Below are positions 53,173 to 61,392 of a DNA stretch of 64,000 nt, piece by piece. The position numbers and the translations under genes were made by a program. The notes beneath the pieces are model-generated. The model saw only the letters and a program-made list of their open reading frames with translations. It made no database searches and was not told the origin of the DNA. Source of the DNA: Myxococcales bacterium (lineage in GTDB: Bacteria > Myxococcota_C > UBA6777); the NCBI GenBank assembly GCA_020632975.1, contig JACKEL010000013.1, forward strand, positions 1 to 64,000, in the 5' to 3' direction. How positions within the stretch are numbered: the stretch's first letter is position 1; each line of letters opens with the position of its first letter.

Positions 53173-55929
53173 TCAGATCAGGCGGAATCGGCGGCGCGAA
53201 AACAAGAGAAGGCCCAAGAAAAGAAACAGCACAAAGTTTCCATGCGAGGGGGTTTGTTGGCAACCACAGCCCGTCTTGGGCTGAGCACAAACGAAGACGC
53301 AGTTGGTTCCTTCGACATCGCACTCTTCGAACTGCTCTTCTGGTGGGCAAGGAAGGCTAGGCTTCTCTGTTTGACAAGCGTTGGCTTGGCAGGTTTGACC
53401 AGTTGGGCACTTACAGTCCGCTGCGCAAGACCCGCAGTTCTCGCCCTTGTCTGCTTCGCAAGAGCCATTTCCACAGAAGTCTTGTGGGGTGGAGGTACAG
53501 ATGTTGTTTTGGCAGGTCTGACCTGCGAGACAGGTACAGTCTGCCGCACAAGTCCCGCAGTTCTCGCCCTTGTCAGCCTCGCAAGAGCCATTTCCACACT
53601 CTGCAGAGGCGACACACGCACCATTTTGGCAGGACTGGCCACTCTGACATGCACAGTCTGCTGCACAAGTCCCGCAGTTCTCGCCCTTATCAGCCTCGCA
53701 AGAACCGTTTCCACAGTCTACGGGTTTCTTCGCACAGAGGCCTTGTCCAGTAAAACCATTGATATTTTGGCACTCACTGTCTGCAGGGCAAGGGACTTGC
53801 GCGCTACATCCGCAATAATAAGAGTTGACTCCCTGCACGATGCAACCGCCTCCTTGGAGACACTGCCCAGCGGCCTGAGGGATACAACGTTCGTAACAAA
53901 TCCCATCACGAGGAGTGCTGCTACTTGCAACACAATCAGCTGCGGCCGTGCAGTCTTGGATGTATGCATTACAGCTTTGGCCGACAGGACGCGTTTTGAC
54001 GCCTGGACCAGGGCGACAGATACAAGCTTGGCTGGTCCCTGTACAGCCTTTGTCTGTTTGATAATCCAAACAAAGAAAGTCTTTTTCACATGGATAGTTA
54101 CTGGGTTTAGGAGCGCAAGCCCCGTACGATCCTCCGAAGATCTGGCTCAAGATCGAGGTGTTGCAGAAGCCTGTTGTACAGTCGCTATCCTTTTGGCAAA
54201 GACAGTTGTTCCCCACACGTGGGATCTGGAAACACTGGCCACCGCTAGGACAAGCGCCATTTCCACAGGTTTCGGGGAAACATACGCTGTTGCCACCGCC
54301 AAGGGAAAAACACTGCGAGTTTTGGGAACATTGACCATTGTTGCAGGCCGCCCCAGGCGTTCCAGGGGTCCCTGAGTGGGGAGGAGCGTTGGTCCCACAA
54401 AGTTGCAAACAAGAGTTTGTATTGTTTTGTAATTCAAGGCAGTTGTAACCAGATGCGCAAGGTTTCTTGTCTGTGCAGACATCCAGGTACTTTCCGCCGC
54501 CTGGGATGCGGCAGTTTCCGCCTTCACAAGCTTGGGTCGCTGGACAATCATCATTTTTCGTACAAGGACAAGAGCCTTTTTCTGGCACACAGAATCTGCC
54601 CAACGAATTCGCGATCCCGCAAACATAACCGCTTGGACAAAAGTTGTCGGCCACACAAGGCTGCAAGCAACGCTTTTCTCCATCGACATCAAAGCAAGAC
54701 GTTCCAGTGGGGCAACTTCCTTTTGGGCAGAGCACGCAAGCACCGCTATTCACGGTCACGGTAGGAGGAGCACACGTTCCATTGTTACAGACCTCTCCGG
54801 GGCCGCAGTCTGTAGCAGACGAGCACGAAATCGGCGCACAACTACCAGAGTCGGGGATACACTGACGTTGGCCTCCTCCTACATCCGCGCAACGATATCC
54901 ATCAGGACAACAGCCACTTGCATCACAAGACTGTGCGCAACGGTTTCCTTCGGGTGTACGAACACAAAAGTCTCGCAATCCACCACAATCGTCAGGTTTT
55001 GAGCAAGGCTTGCACAAACTCGATGAGCCCGAGATGCTTTTCAAGACACACTTGCCTTCTGAGCCACAAGTGAAGCATCCCCCGCAATCTTCGGGCTTTG
55101 AGCAAGTAAGACTTGGATAAGTCGTACAAATCGCAGTCTCATCATCAGCGGGGAGTTTGCTGCCCAAAGCGCTCCACTGCTCGCCGCTACCGCGCGTCGC
55201 AAAGTACATCAAAGCGGTGGTGAATTGGCTGTGACCAAGGCCCAAGGCGTGTCCAATCTCATGTGCAGCGACCGCGACAAAGTCGTATTCAGAGCGTTGA
55301 ACAGGGCTAACTCCCCAATTCACGTTGGGGTTGAAGATCACGTCTCCGTCGTCCAGCCGTCCGTCTGTACCAATGGGTGTAGGGCGCGCAAAGGCAAGCG
55401 TAGAGTTACCTGCGCCAAACTGCGCCCACTCCGTTTGTGTTGGAAAGTACATCACGACCGTTTTGTCTGTACGATCACCGACTTTGGTGGTCTTTCCTCC
55501 ATAACGGTGTTGGAAAGAGGTACAGGTCGGCTGGGTCCAAGCGTCCCAAGATTGCTTCAAAGCGGCTTCGTACTGTGCTTCTGTGCGTGCTTGAAAGCCT
55601 GCAGGTCGGTTGTTTGGGTTCCATAACCACACCACGGGTAGATTGAGCCAACGATAAGGCTTTCCACCCGAGCAAGCATTTTGAGAGGCGCATTGTTCCA
55701 CGCTGCTGTAACCACCCGCCCTAGGATTGGCAGGGTCACAACAAGCATCTTCCCCCCCGGCGTTCCCGACAGTGGAACTGCAAGGTGTCGCTTTTGCGAG
55801 GCAGCGACCTTGTAAAACAAGCGGATTCCACGCTTGAACGGTGGTGGTCCCAAAGAACCCGAAAGACAACACGAAAAAAAGAAGCCCCCCAACCCGTGTT
55901 TGGGGTCCCCGTGATACACATCCTTGCAT
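53173..55929 (-). CDS. Secreted zincin metalloprotease with Cys-rich scaffold and MYXO-CTERM-like tail
   Basis: 918 residues. A signal peptide (LLFFVLSFGFFGTTTVQA) precedes a matrix-metalloprotease-like domain with HEIGHALGLGH (His223, Glu224, His227, His233) and the Met-turn around ALMYFA (Met241). The rest is Cys-rich: a part shared with the protease encoded at 56112 (CxxPDDCGG, CVRTPEGNRCAQSC, GCCPDGYRC), then three or more EGF-like short repeats (CGNGSCEADKGENCG). The end, GCGCQQ, then a hydrophobic helix and SRRRFR, is like MYXO-CTERM, which marks surface anchoring or sorting. Probably an extracellular protease retained at the surface before release. AAGGA lies 12 bases before the ATG. 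Confidence 0.92.
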   Translation of the reverse strand: MQGCVSRGPQTRVGGLLFFVLSFGFFGTTTVQAWNPLVLQGRCLAKATPCSSTVGNAGGEDACCDPANPRAGGYSSVEQCASQNACSGGKPYRWLNLPVVWLWNPNNRPAGFQARTEAQYEAALKQSWDAWTQPTCTSFQHRYGGKTTKVGDRTDKTVVMYFPTQTEWAQFGAGNSTLAFARPTPIGTDGRLDDGDVIFNPNVNWGVSPVQRSEYDFVAVAAHEIGHALGLGHSQFTTALMYFATRGSGEQWSALGSKLPADDETAICTTYPSLTCSKPEDCGGCFTCGSEGKCVLKSISGSSSLCKPCSKPDDCGGLRDFCVRTPEGNRCAQSCDASGCCPDGYRCADVGGGQRQCIPDSGSCAPISCSSATDCGPGEVCNNGTCAPPTVTVNSGACVLCPKGSCPTGTSCFDVDGEKRCLQPCVADNFCPSGYVCGIANSLGRFCVPEKGSCPCTKNDDCPATQACEGGNCRIPGGGKYLDVCTDKKPCASGYNCLELQNNTNSCLQLCGTNAPPHSGTPGTPGAACNNGQCSQNSQCFSLGGGNSVCFPETCGNGACPSGGQCFQIPRVGNNCLCQKDSDCTTGFCNTSILSQIFGGSYGACAPKPSNYPCEKDFLCLDYQTDKGCTGTSQACICRPGPGVKTRPVGQSCNAYIQDCTAAADCVASSSTPRDGICYERCIPQAAGQCLQGGGCIVQGVNSYYCGCSAQVPCPADSECQNINGFTGQGLCAKKPVDCGNGSCEADKGENCGTCAADCACQSGQSCQNGACVASAECGNGSCEADKGENCGTCAADCTCLAGQTCQNNICTSTPQDFCGNGSCEADKGENCGSCAADCKCPTGQTCQANACQTEKPSLPCPPEEQFEECDVEGTNCVFVCAQPKTGCGCQQTPSHGNFVLFLFLGLLLFSRRRFRLI
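53400..53715 (-). repeat. Tandem ~120-bp repeats in the zincin gene
   Basis: The conserved CCCGCAGTTCTCGCCCTT block recurs at 53431, 53554 and 53671 (intervals 123 and 117 bases), encoding repeated units around NGSCEADKGENCG of 41 and 39 residues. Near identity at the DNA level points to recent duplication or gene conversion. Confidence 0.75.
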
Positions 55930-56111
55930 GATATCTTGTCGTCCTTGTTGTTGGGCGCATCTCTCTAAGCGCCGTCACTCTCCATGTTTGGCGATTCACA
56001 CATCAGGTGAATTTTATGGATACTAACGATTTTTGCTTTTGAGAAAAGGGGCTAGACTGGCCGAAGAAAGAAGAAGAAAAAGTCTGAGGAATAGAGGAGA
56101 AGAAGAAGAAA

Positions 56112-58904
56112 TTAACGGACACGTCGTCGGAGCAAGAGGCCTACAAAGAGTAGGAGGAAGAGTAGCGAGGGCGAGCCATCTTGGTTGGGGTTCATATTAC
56201 AACCCGAGCAACCTGTGTTTGCGGGGGGGCAGACACTTTGACAGTTTTGTCCGTTGTCATCGCACTGAACGATCTGATCGGCGGGTGCACAAGCGAGTTG
56301 TCCACCTTGATCGGTGGAGCCACCTTTGTCTGCGCTACCACCGTCAGGGGTTGTGGTTTTTTCGGTGGGTTTGGGCTTACACACACCTGCTTCGCAGGTT
56401 CCGTCAGGAGGACAACCACAGTCTGCGACGCAGTTTCCGCAGTTTTCGCCTTGGTCAGTGTCGCACTTCCCGTTGCCACAGCTTTGGGGTGTGGGTTCTT
56501 TACACACGCCAGCTTCGCAGTTTTGGCCGGCGGGACATCCACAATCAGCGGGACAGTTGGTACAGTTTTCGCCGCTGCCACAAGTACCGTCGCCACAGCT
56601 TTTGGGAGGCTCTTGGCAGGTATTGTTGATGCATTGACGTCCGCCAGAACAAGCGCAATCAGCGGCACATGTTCCGCAGTTTTCGCCCAAAGCACCTTCG
56701 CAAGTGCCGTTTCCACAATTTTGAGCAGCGCCTCCTGAGCAGATCCCCGCACCAGGGACGAAGGGACGACAAGTTTGGCCAGCAGGGCAGCCAGACTGCG
56801 CGTTGCAACCACAGAAGTAAGTTCCACCCTGTGCAGGGATATTACAAGCGCCGCCAGTGGTGCACTGTCCGGGTGTGTTGGGCGTACAAGTTTCCAAGCA
56901 GATATTGCTTGCTCCTGTGCCAACGCAGATAAGGCCATCTTTGCAAAGCTCATTTTGCGAGCAAGTTTCGCCAACGCCCTTCGAGCCTTGGGGATAGCAG
57001 ATACATTGTTGGCTATTGTTTCCGCAGGATTGTGCGGGGTTTTGTGCGTCTTTACAAGCGGTGCCAGCGTCACAGCCGCCCGTGGGGTTTCCGCTGGGGG
57101 GTTGTGCACAAGCACCAATGGTTTGGCCAAAGAACTGGCTAAAGAGCGCAGTGTTGCAATATCCTGTTTTGCATTGACTATTTGAATTACAGAGACAGAT
57201 CTGGATGCCTTGTTGGATTTGGTAGCACTGCCCGCCGTTGGTACAGTCAGATTGTGAGGTACAGCTTTGGGGGAAACAGACGGGCTGTGGTGCACCTACG
57301 TTGGCACACTGGCCGCCCAAGGTACATTGGCTGTTGTTGCAGTAGGAACCGGGGTTTCCAGGTGCCGAGCCATTTCCGCCAGGAGCAGAGGGGCCACAAG
57401 GTTGGATGCAGATACTGTCACCGCTCTGTGTGGGTGTACACTGATAACCCGAAGCACAGGGCTTTTGTGCACTACAAGAGTCGCCAAACTTTCCACCGCC
57501 GGGCTTTTGACAGATCGCGTTGGTGCAAACTTCGCCAGACTCGCAGTCTGCGTTGCTTGCACAAGGGCAGATATCATTGTTGGGCACACAGTAACGACCG
57601 CCAGAAACGTCCTTACATGCGTAGTTTGCGGGACAGAAGTTGCCGTCTTTGCAAGCTTGCAAGCAACGCTTGCCACCAATGCCGAGATCCGAACAAGCCT
57701 GACCAGCCGCACAAGTGCCGTTGGTACAAGGTTTACAAGCACCAGCCTCCACGTTGACAGGCTCAGGTTTACAGGTCCCAGAAACGCAATCTTCGCCAGG
57801 ACCACAGTCCGTTTTGGCTGTACAAGAGACAGGAGCGCACTGTCCAGCCTCAGGAACACATTGTTTTTGACCGCCGATATCACCGCAAACATAACCTTGG
57901 GGACAACAGCCTTGGACATCGCAGGCTTGCGCACAACGGTTTCCTGTGGCTGTACGAACACAGATATCTTGGGCCCCACCGCAGTCTGCGGGACTGTTGC
58001 AAGGTTTACAAAGGTTTTGAACGGGGTTGGGATAACGGCGGGTGCACTTGCCGCTGTTGCAAGAGTAACAGGGACCACAGTCGCTATCGATTTGGCAGCT
58101 ACCGCCAAATTGGTTCATCAAGGGCTGAAGAAAGCTGAGGAAAGCATCGACACGCATGGATGTAGAAGAGCCATCACAAGCGGGTTGGCGGCCACCAAGC
58201 ACGTTACCTTGGACGTAGGAGTTGACGCCCATGACCTTTAGGACACCGCCTACGTTGTAAAAGGCGGGACCACCTGAGTCACCGCTACATACGCTGGTGC
58301 CTGCTTTGTAGTTTTCGAAGGTGTAGGTGGAGACTTTGGAAACGGGGATATTTGCGCTGTATTTTTGTTGTGCCGAGACCAAGCTGGGTTGGGTTTGGAT
58401 CAAGCCATAACCCAAAAAGAAAAAGTCTCTTCCAACAAAAGAGTTGGTCATGGGGTCAGTGTTGATTGCCATGGGAGCGGTGCTTGTGACGTTATTGGTG
58501 AGGATCAAGACACCCACGTCATTGCTGATCGAGCCGCTACTACCTGTCCAATTGGGGTGATTTTGGGTCGATTGAACAGCTTGGTATTCGCTGCGAAAAG
58601 AGGAGCCCGAAGGGGTGTCGATGCGGAACTCAACGCTGGCCCCTTGGCTGCGGTATTGGTTCACTGCATCAACGCAGTGTGCGGCTGTCAAAACCAAACG
58701 AGAGGTGATCAAAGTCCCTGTACAAAAACTTTGCTGACGTTGGACCACCAAAGCTCCAACAGCAGGATGGCTGAGGTCTTTTTGTCCATTGATAATGGGT
58801 TGCATCGCGCTTCCCAGTTTGGGGATCTCTGGATTCATCTGACAGGCGCCTACGAGGAACAAAAACCCCGCGAGCCACAACCAACGTTTTTTCGTAAACA
58901 ACAT
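56112..58904 (-). CDS. Secreted chymotrypsin-like protease with the same Cys-rich scaffold
   Basis: 930 residues. A lipoprotein-type signal ends FLFLVGAC (Cys21). The S1 domain has an IING activation site (37-40) and a triad of His76 (TAAHC), Asp129 (NDVG) and Ser210 (GDSGG). The residue at the trypsin 189 position aligns with Ser204, so cleavage after large hydrophobic residues is more likely than after Lys/Arg. The downstream scaffold is paralogous to the one in the metalloprotease gene: CxxPADCGG, CVRTATGNRCAQAC, GCCPQGYVC, then NCGTCAADC-type repeats. The C-terminus GCSGCN, hydrophobic helix, RRRVR is MYXO-CTERM-like. TAGGAACATAGG precedes the ATG. The two genes are tandem, 183 bases apart. 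Confidence 0.93.
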   Translation of the reverse strand: MLFTKKRWLWLAGFLFLVGACQMNPEIPKLGSAMQPIINGQKDLSHPAVGALVVQRQQSFCTGTLITSRLVLTAAHCVDAVNQYRSQGASVEFRIDTPSGSSFRSEYQAVQSTQNHPNWTGSSGSISNDVGVLILTNNVTSTAPMAINTDPMTNSFVGRDFFFLGYGLIQTQPSLVSAQQKYSANIPVSKVSTYTFENYKAGTSVCSGDSGGPAFYNVGGVLKVMGVNSYVQGNVLGGRQPACDGSSTSMRVDAFLSFLQPLMNQFGGSCQIDSDCGPCYSCNSGKCTRRYPNPVQNLCKPCNSPADCGGAQDICVRTATGNRCAQACDVQGCCPQGYVCGDIGGQKQCVPEAGQCAPVSCTAKTDCGPGEDCVSGTCKPEPVNVEAGACKPCTNGTCAAGQACSDLGIGGKRCLQACKDGNFCPANYACKDVSGGRYCVPNNDICPCASNADCESGEVCTNAICQKPGGGKFGDSCSAQKPCASGYQCTPTQSGDSICIQPCGPSAPGGNGSAPGNPGSYCNNSQCTLGGQCANVGAPQPVCFPQSCTSQSDCTNGGQCYQIQQGIQICLCNSNSQCKTGYCNTALFSQFFGQTIGACAQPPSGNPTGGCDAGTACKDAQNPAQSCGNNSQQCICYPQGSKGVGETCSQNELCKDGLICVGTGASNICLETCTPNTPGQCTTGGACNIPAQGGTYFCGCNAQSGCPAGQTCRPFVPGAGICSGGAAQNCGNGTCEGALGENCGTCAADCACSGGRQCINNTCQEPPKSCGDGTCGSGENCTNCPADCGCPAGQNCEAGVCKEPTPQSCGNGKCDTDQGENCGNCVADCGCPPDGTCEAGVCKPKPTEKTTTPDGGSADKGGSTDQGGQLACAPADQIVQCDDNGQNCQSVCPPANTGCSGCNMNPNQDGSPSLLFLLLFVGLLLRRRVR

Positions 58905-58927
58905 CCTATGTTCCTATTCTTGGCGAC

Positions 58928-58946
58928 TTGTGGAAAGGCTCCACAA
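58928..58946. promoter_or_regulatory. Hairpin upstream of the chymotrypsin-like gene
   Basis: TTGTGGA (58928-58934) and TCCACAA (58940-58946) pair around AAGGC, 24 bases upstream of the minus-strand ATG at 58904. No T-run follows, so an operator or leader hairpin is more likely than a terminator. Confidence 0.3.
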
Positions 58947-59169
58947 ACATACAAAAAAAGAGCGCTTACTTGCGCATTACTGTGTGTGAAGAAGCCGGTA
59001 GATGTGAGATCTTGTGCAGGGCAACATGATTTGCAGGCGAGAAGATCTGTTGGATCAAGTCCATCAGGAGGCCTCTGCGGTGTGTTTGGCTGCTATAGAT
59101 GACACGAAAACATCAAGACACGCGTTCAAAATCTGAACTTCAACTTCGCACGCCCCACCAAAAACGGAA

Positions 59170-60369
59170 TCAAAGATGAGCTTGGATCAAGAGGTTACGT
59201 GGTGTGATGTGGTGTGGACAGAAGCAACCTACCGTGACTTCGTACCCGTGCTCTAGGAGAAAAGCGGCGCGATCCAAGACCAACCAAAGCTCTAAAGGCC
59301 GTCGAAACAAGAGGCGAGGAAGCTCAAATGCCGCGACCTGCGTTTGTCTTTCCGCACCAAGCTGCTCGTAGGGTGAAACATCGAGATCTTGGGGCAAAGA
59401 AAGCCCCGTCAGATCGGCCATGTGTTGACAAAACCCAGAAAAGCCCAATCCCAAGATCGTCAGTGGTGTTGAAGGCATAGGAGAATAGACATCTGATCGC
59501 AGATCACGCTGTAAACAATCAAAAGCCAAGCGCCAACGATGAAGTTGGCGACGACGACGCACCAAACGCTGTGCTTGCACCACTGTTTCTTGGAGGCAAA
59601 GGCGCACATTGTTGCGGGTGAGTTGGAGGGAGCTTTGTTGGGCGAGTTGCGAAAATGGCTGGTATGTCTCTTCGACATCACGCACGTAACAACATGGCGA
59701 GAGATGCAGCGCTTGGCATCGTTGTTGTGTCGCCTCTTCAAGCAAACGTCGATGCAGTGGCCCGCAAGCATGCAACGCCACGAGATGTTGATGTCTCTCC
59801 AGGAAGGCCGCTGCTTGGGGTTGTAGAACATCCACACAATGGAATGTCATCTCCACGCGATCGCGTTTGGCCAAGCGGCGCCCGTCTTCGCACAAGTCCT
59901 CCTGGTATTCGAGACAAATGACAGGACGATCATGCAAAGAGCCCAAGTGACGGCCTAGATGACCTTTTCCAGAACACCAGTCGAGGAAAGGTAAATTGTA
60001 ATCCTTGAGAGAACGAGAAAAGGCTTGGATCTGCTCGAGTTTTCGCCCTGGGATATCCCACTTGGCATGCGGTGATATCGAGGGTTCGCTGTAGGCGGGC
60101 ATCTGTTGCGTGAGTTGCGAGAGCGCGGAGACTTCTGCGATATCTTCAAGAAAAGGACGAAGGGCCTCTTCAATTTGCGTGGTGTCCGTCTCCAAGGCGT
60201 GCGACTGTTCGAGAGAGAGCGAGCGCAAAAAAGCCGCCATCTCAGGCTTGTCCTCTTCCCAAGGAAGGACTTTGTGCATAAAAGGCTGGTGCGTCCACAA
60301 CCAACGATAGCGCAAAAGGATCTCATCAATACGTTGAAAAGCATCCTTGATTTGAGAACCTTGAAGCAT
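59170..60369 (-). CDS. SAM-dependent methyltransferase-like protein
   Basis: 399 residues. Motif I is seen as DWCSGKGHLGRHLG (130-143), an acidic ribose-binding position follows (CLEYQEDLC), and HACGPL (200-205) and LSPCCYV are as in Methyltransf_32-type proteins. The N-terminal ~110 residues are helical and specific. This family includes RNA and protein methyltransferases; the substrate is not known here. No signal peptide, so cytosolic. It is divergent from the dehydrogenase gene with a 46-base gap that must contain both promoters. Confidence 0.8.
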   Translation of the reverse strand: MLQGSQIKDAFQRIDEILLRYRWLWTHQPFMHKVLPWEEDKPEMAAFLRSLSLEQSHALETDTTQIEEALRPFLEDIAEVSALSQLTQQMPAYSEPSISPHAKWDIPGRKLEQIQAFSRSLKDYNLPFLDWCSGKGHLGRHLGSLHDRPVICLEYQEDLCEDGRRLAKRDRVEMTFHCVDVLQPQAAAFLERHQHLVALHACGPLHRRLLEEATQQRCQALHLSPCCYVRDVEETYQPFSQLAQQSSLQLTRNNVRLCLQETVVQAQRLVRRRRQLHRWRLAFDCLQRDLRSDVYSPMPSTPLTILGLGFSGFCQHMADLTGLSLPQDLDVSPYEQLGAERQTQVAAFELPRLLFRRPLELWLVLDRAAFLLEHGYEVTVGCFCPHHITPRNLLIQAHL

Positions 60370-60415
60370 GGGGTCGATCTATCCCTCACATTGACACGAA
60401 AACAAAGGAGCCCGC

Positions 60416-61390
60416 ATGTCCAAGCCAAAAGTGATCCTCACCGAACACCTCGACGACGAAGCCATCGTCTGGTTGGGGGAACGAGTGCAGCTCCAACGCG
60501 TTCCTCATAACGATGAAGCCACACTTTGGCAAGCACTCGCAGAAACAGAAGGACTTGTGATCCGAACTTACACACAGGTCAACCAACGTCTCTTGGACGC
60601 AGCCCCACGCCTAAAAGTGGTGGGTCGCGCAGGCGTAGGGCTCGACAATGTGGACCTTGCAGCTTGCGAAGCACGCGGTGTCAAGGTCGTTTACACACCT
60701 GACGCCAACACCCAAGCTGTTGTGGAATATGTGTGGGCGCTTTTGTTTGATGCGTTGCGTCCAAGAAAAAGTCTTACAGAAACGGATCGTCCTGAAGACT
60801 TCCATGGATATCGCAAAAGCTTGTTTGGTCGGCAGCTTGATACGATGACTTTGGGGATCTTGGGGATGGGGCGCATAGGACGTCGCATTGCAGAGGTCGC
60901 TCGCGCTTTTGGATTACGCGTCCAGTACAACGACCTCCTCTCCCATGAAGCGCTTGGGCTTTCCCCATCTACCGCCGATGAAGCCGTGGACAAAGCCACG
61001 CTCTACCAAACAAGCGACATCCTCACAATTCATACAGACGGTCGTTCTAGCAACCACCATCTACTCGATGCAGCCGCCTTTGCGCAGCTTCCGCTGCACT
61101 GCACCTTGGTGAATGCTGCACGTGGGATGTTGGTCGATCACGAAGCCTTGTGTGTGTGGGCGAAAAAAGTCGAGTCACACGGTGGTAGAGCGATCCTAGA
61201 CGTCCATGATCCAGAGCCACCCCCAGCCGATGCCCCCATGTGGAATCACCCGAATATCCGCATGTTGCCCCACCTTGCATCCAGAACACGAGAAGCACTC
61301 GCCGCGATGAGTTGGGTGGTCAAAGATGTGGTGCGTGTGTTGGAAGAAAAAGAGCCCCGCTACCCCGCTGATTCATCGAGCTTTTTCTAG
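60416..61390 (+). CDS. D-isomer 2-hydroxyacid dehydrogenase (SerA-like)
   Basis: 324 residues; AAAGGAG precedes the ATG. It is a D-isomer specific 2-hydroxyacid dehydrogenase: the NAD-binding GMGRIG (150-155), catalytic Arg236 (NAARG), Glu267 (DPEPP) and His286 (LPHLA). RAGVGLDNVD near 71-80 is typical of 3-phosphoglycerate dehydrogenases. There is no C-terminal ACT or regulatory domain, so it would be the short form. It may reduce or oxidise phosphohydroxypyruvate or another 2-keto acid. It ends two bases from the convergent SUMF1-domain gene. Confidence 0.92.
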   Translation: MSKPKVILTEHLDDEAIVWLGERVQLQRVPHNDEATLWQALAETEGLVIRTYTQVNQRLLDAAPRLKVVGRAGVGLDNVDLAACEARGVKVVYTPDANTQAVVEYVWALLFDALRPRKSLTETDRPEDFHGYRKSLFGRQLDTMTLGILGMGRIGRRIAEVARAFGLRVQYNDLLSHEALGLSPSTADEAVDKATLYQTSDILTIHTDGRSSNHHLLDAAAFAQLPLHCTLVNAARGMLVDHEALCVWAKKVESHGGRAILDVHDPEPPPADAPMWNHPNIRMLPHLASRTREALAAMSWVVKDVVRVLEEKEPRYPADSSSFF

Positions 61391-61392
61391 GC

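Noticed and set aside
52975..54375. 466-codon plus-strand ORF over the zincin 3' end
   Set aside because: It reflects the Cys-rich repeat codons read in antisense; repetitive Ala/Ser/Thr product without a domain.
57267..58241. 324-codon plus-strand ORF opposite the chymotrypsin-like gene
   Set aside because: Antisense shadow of Cys-rich repeats.
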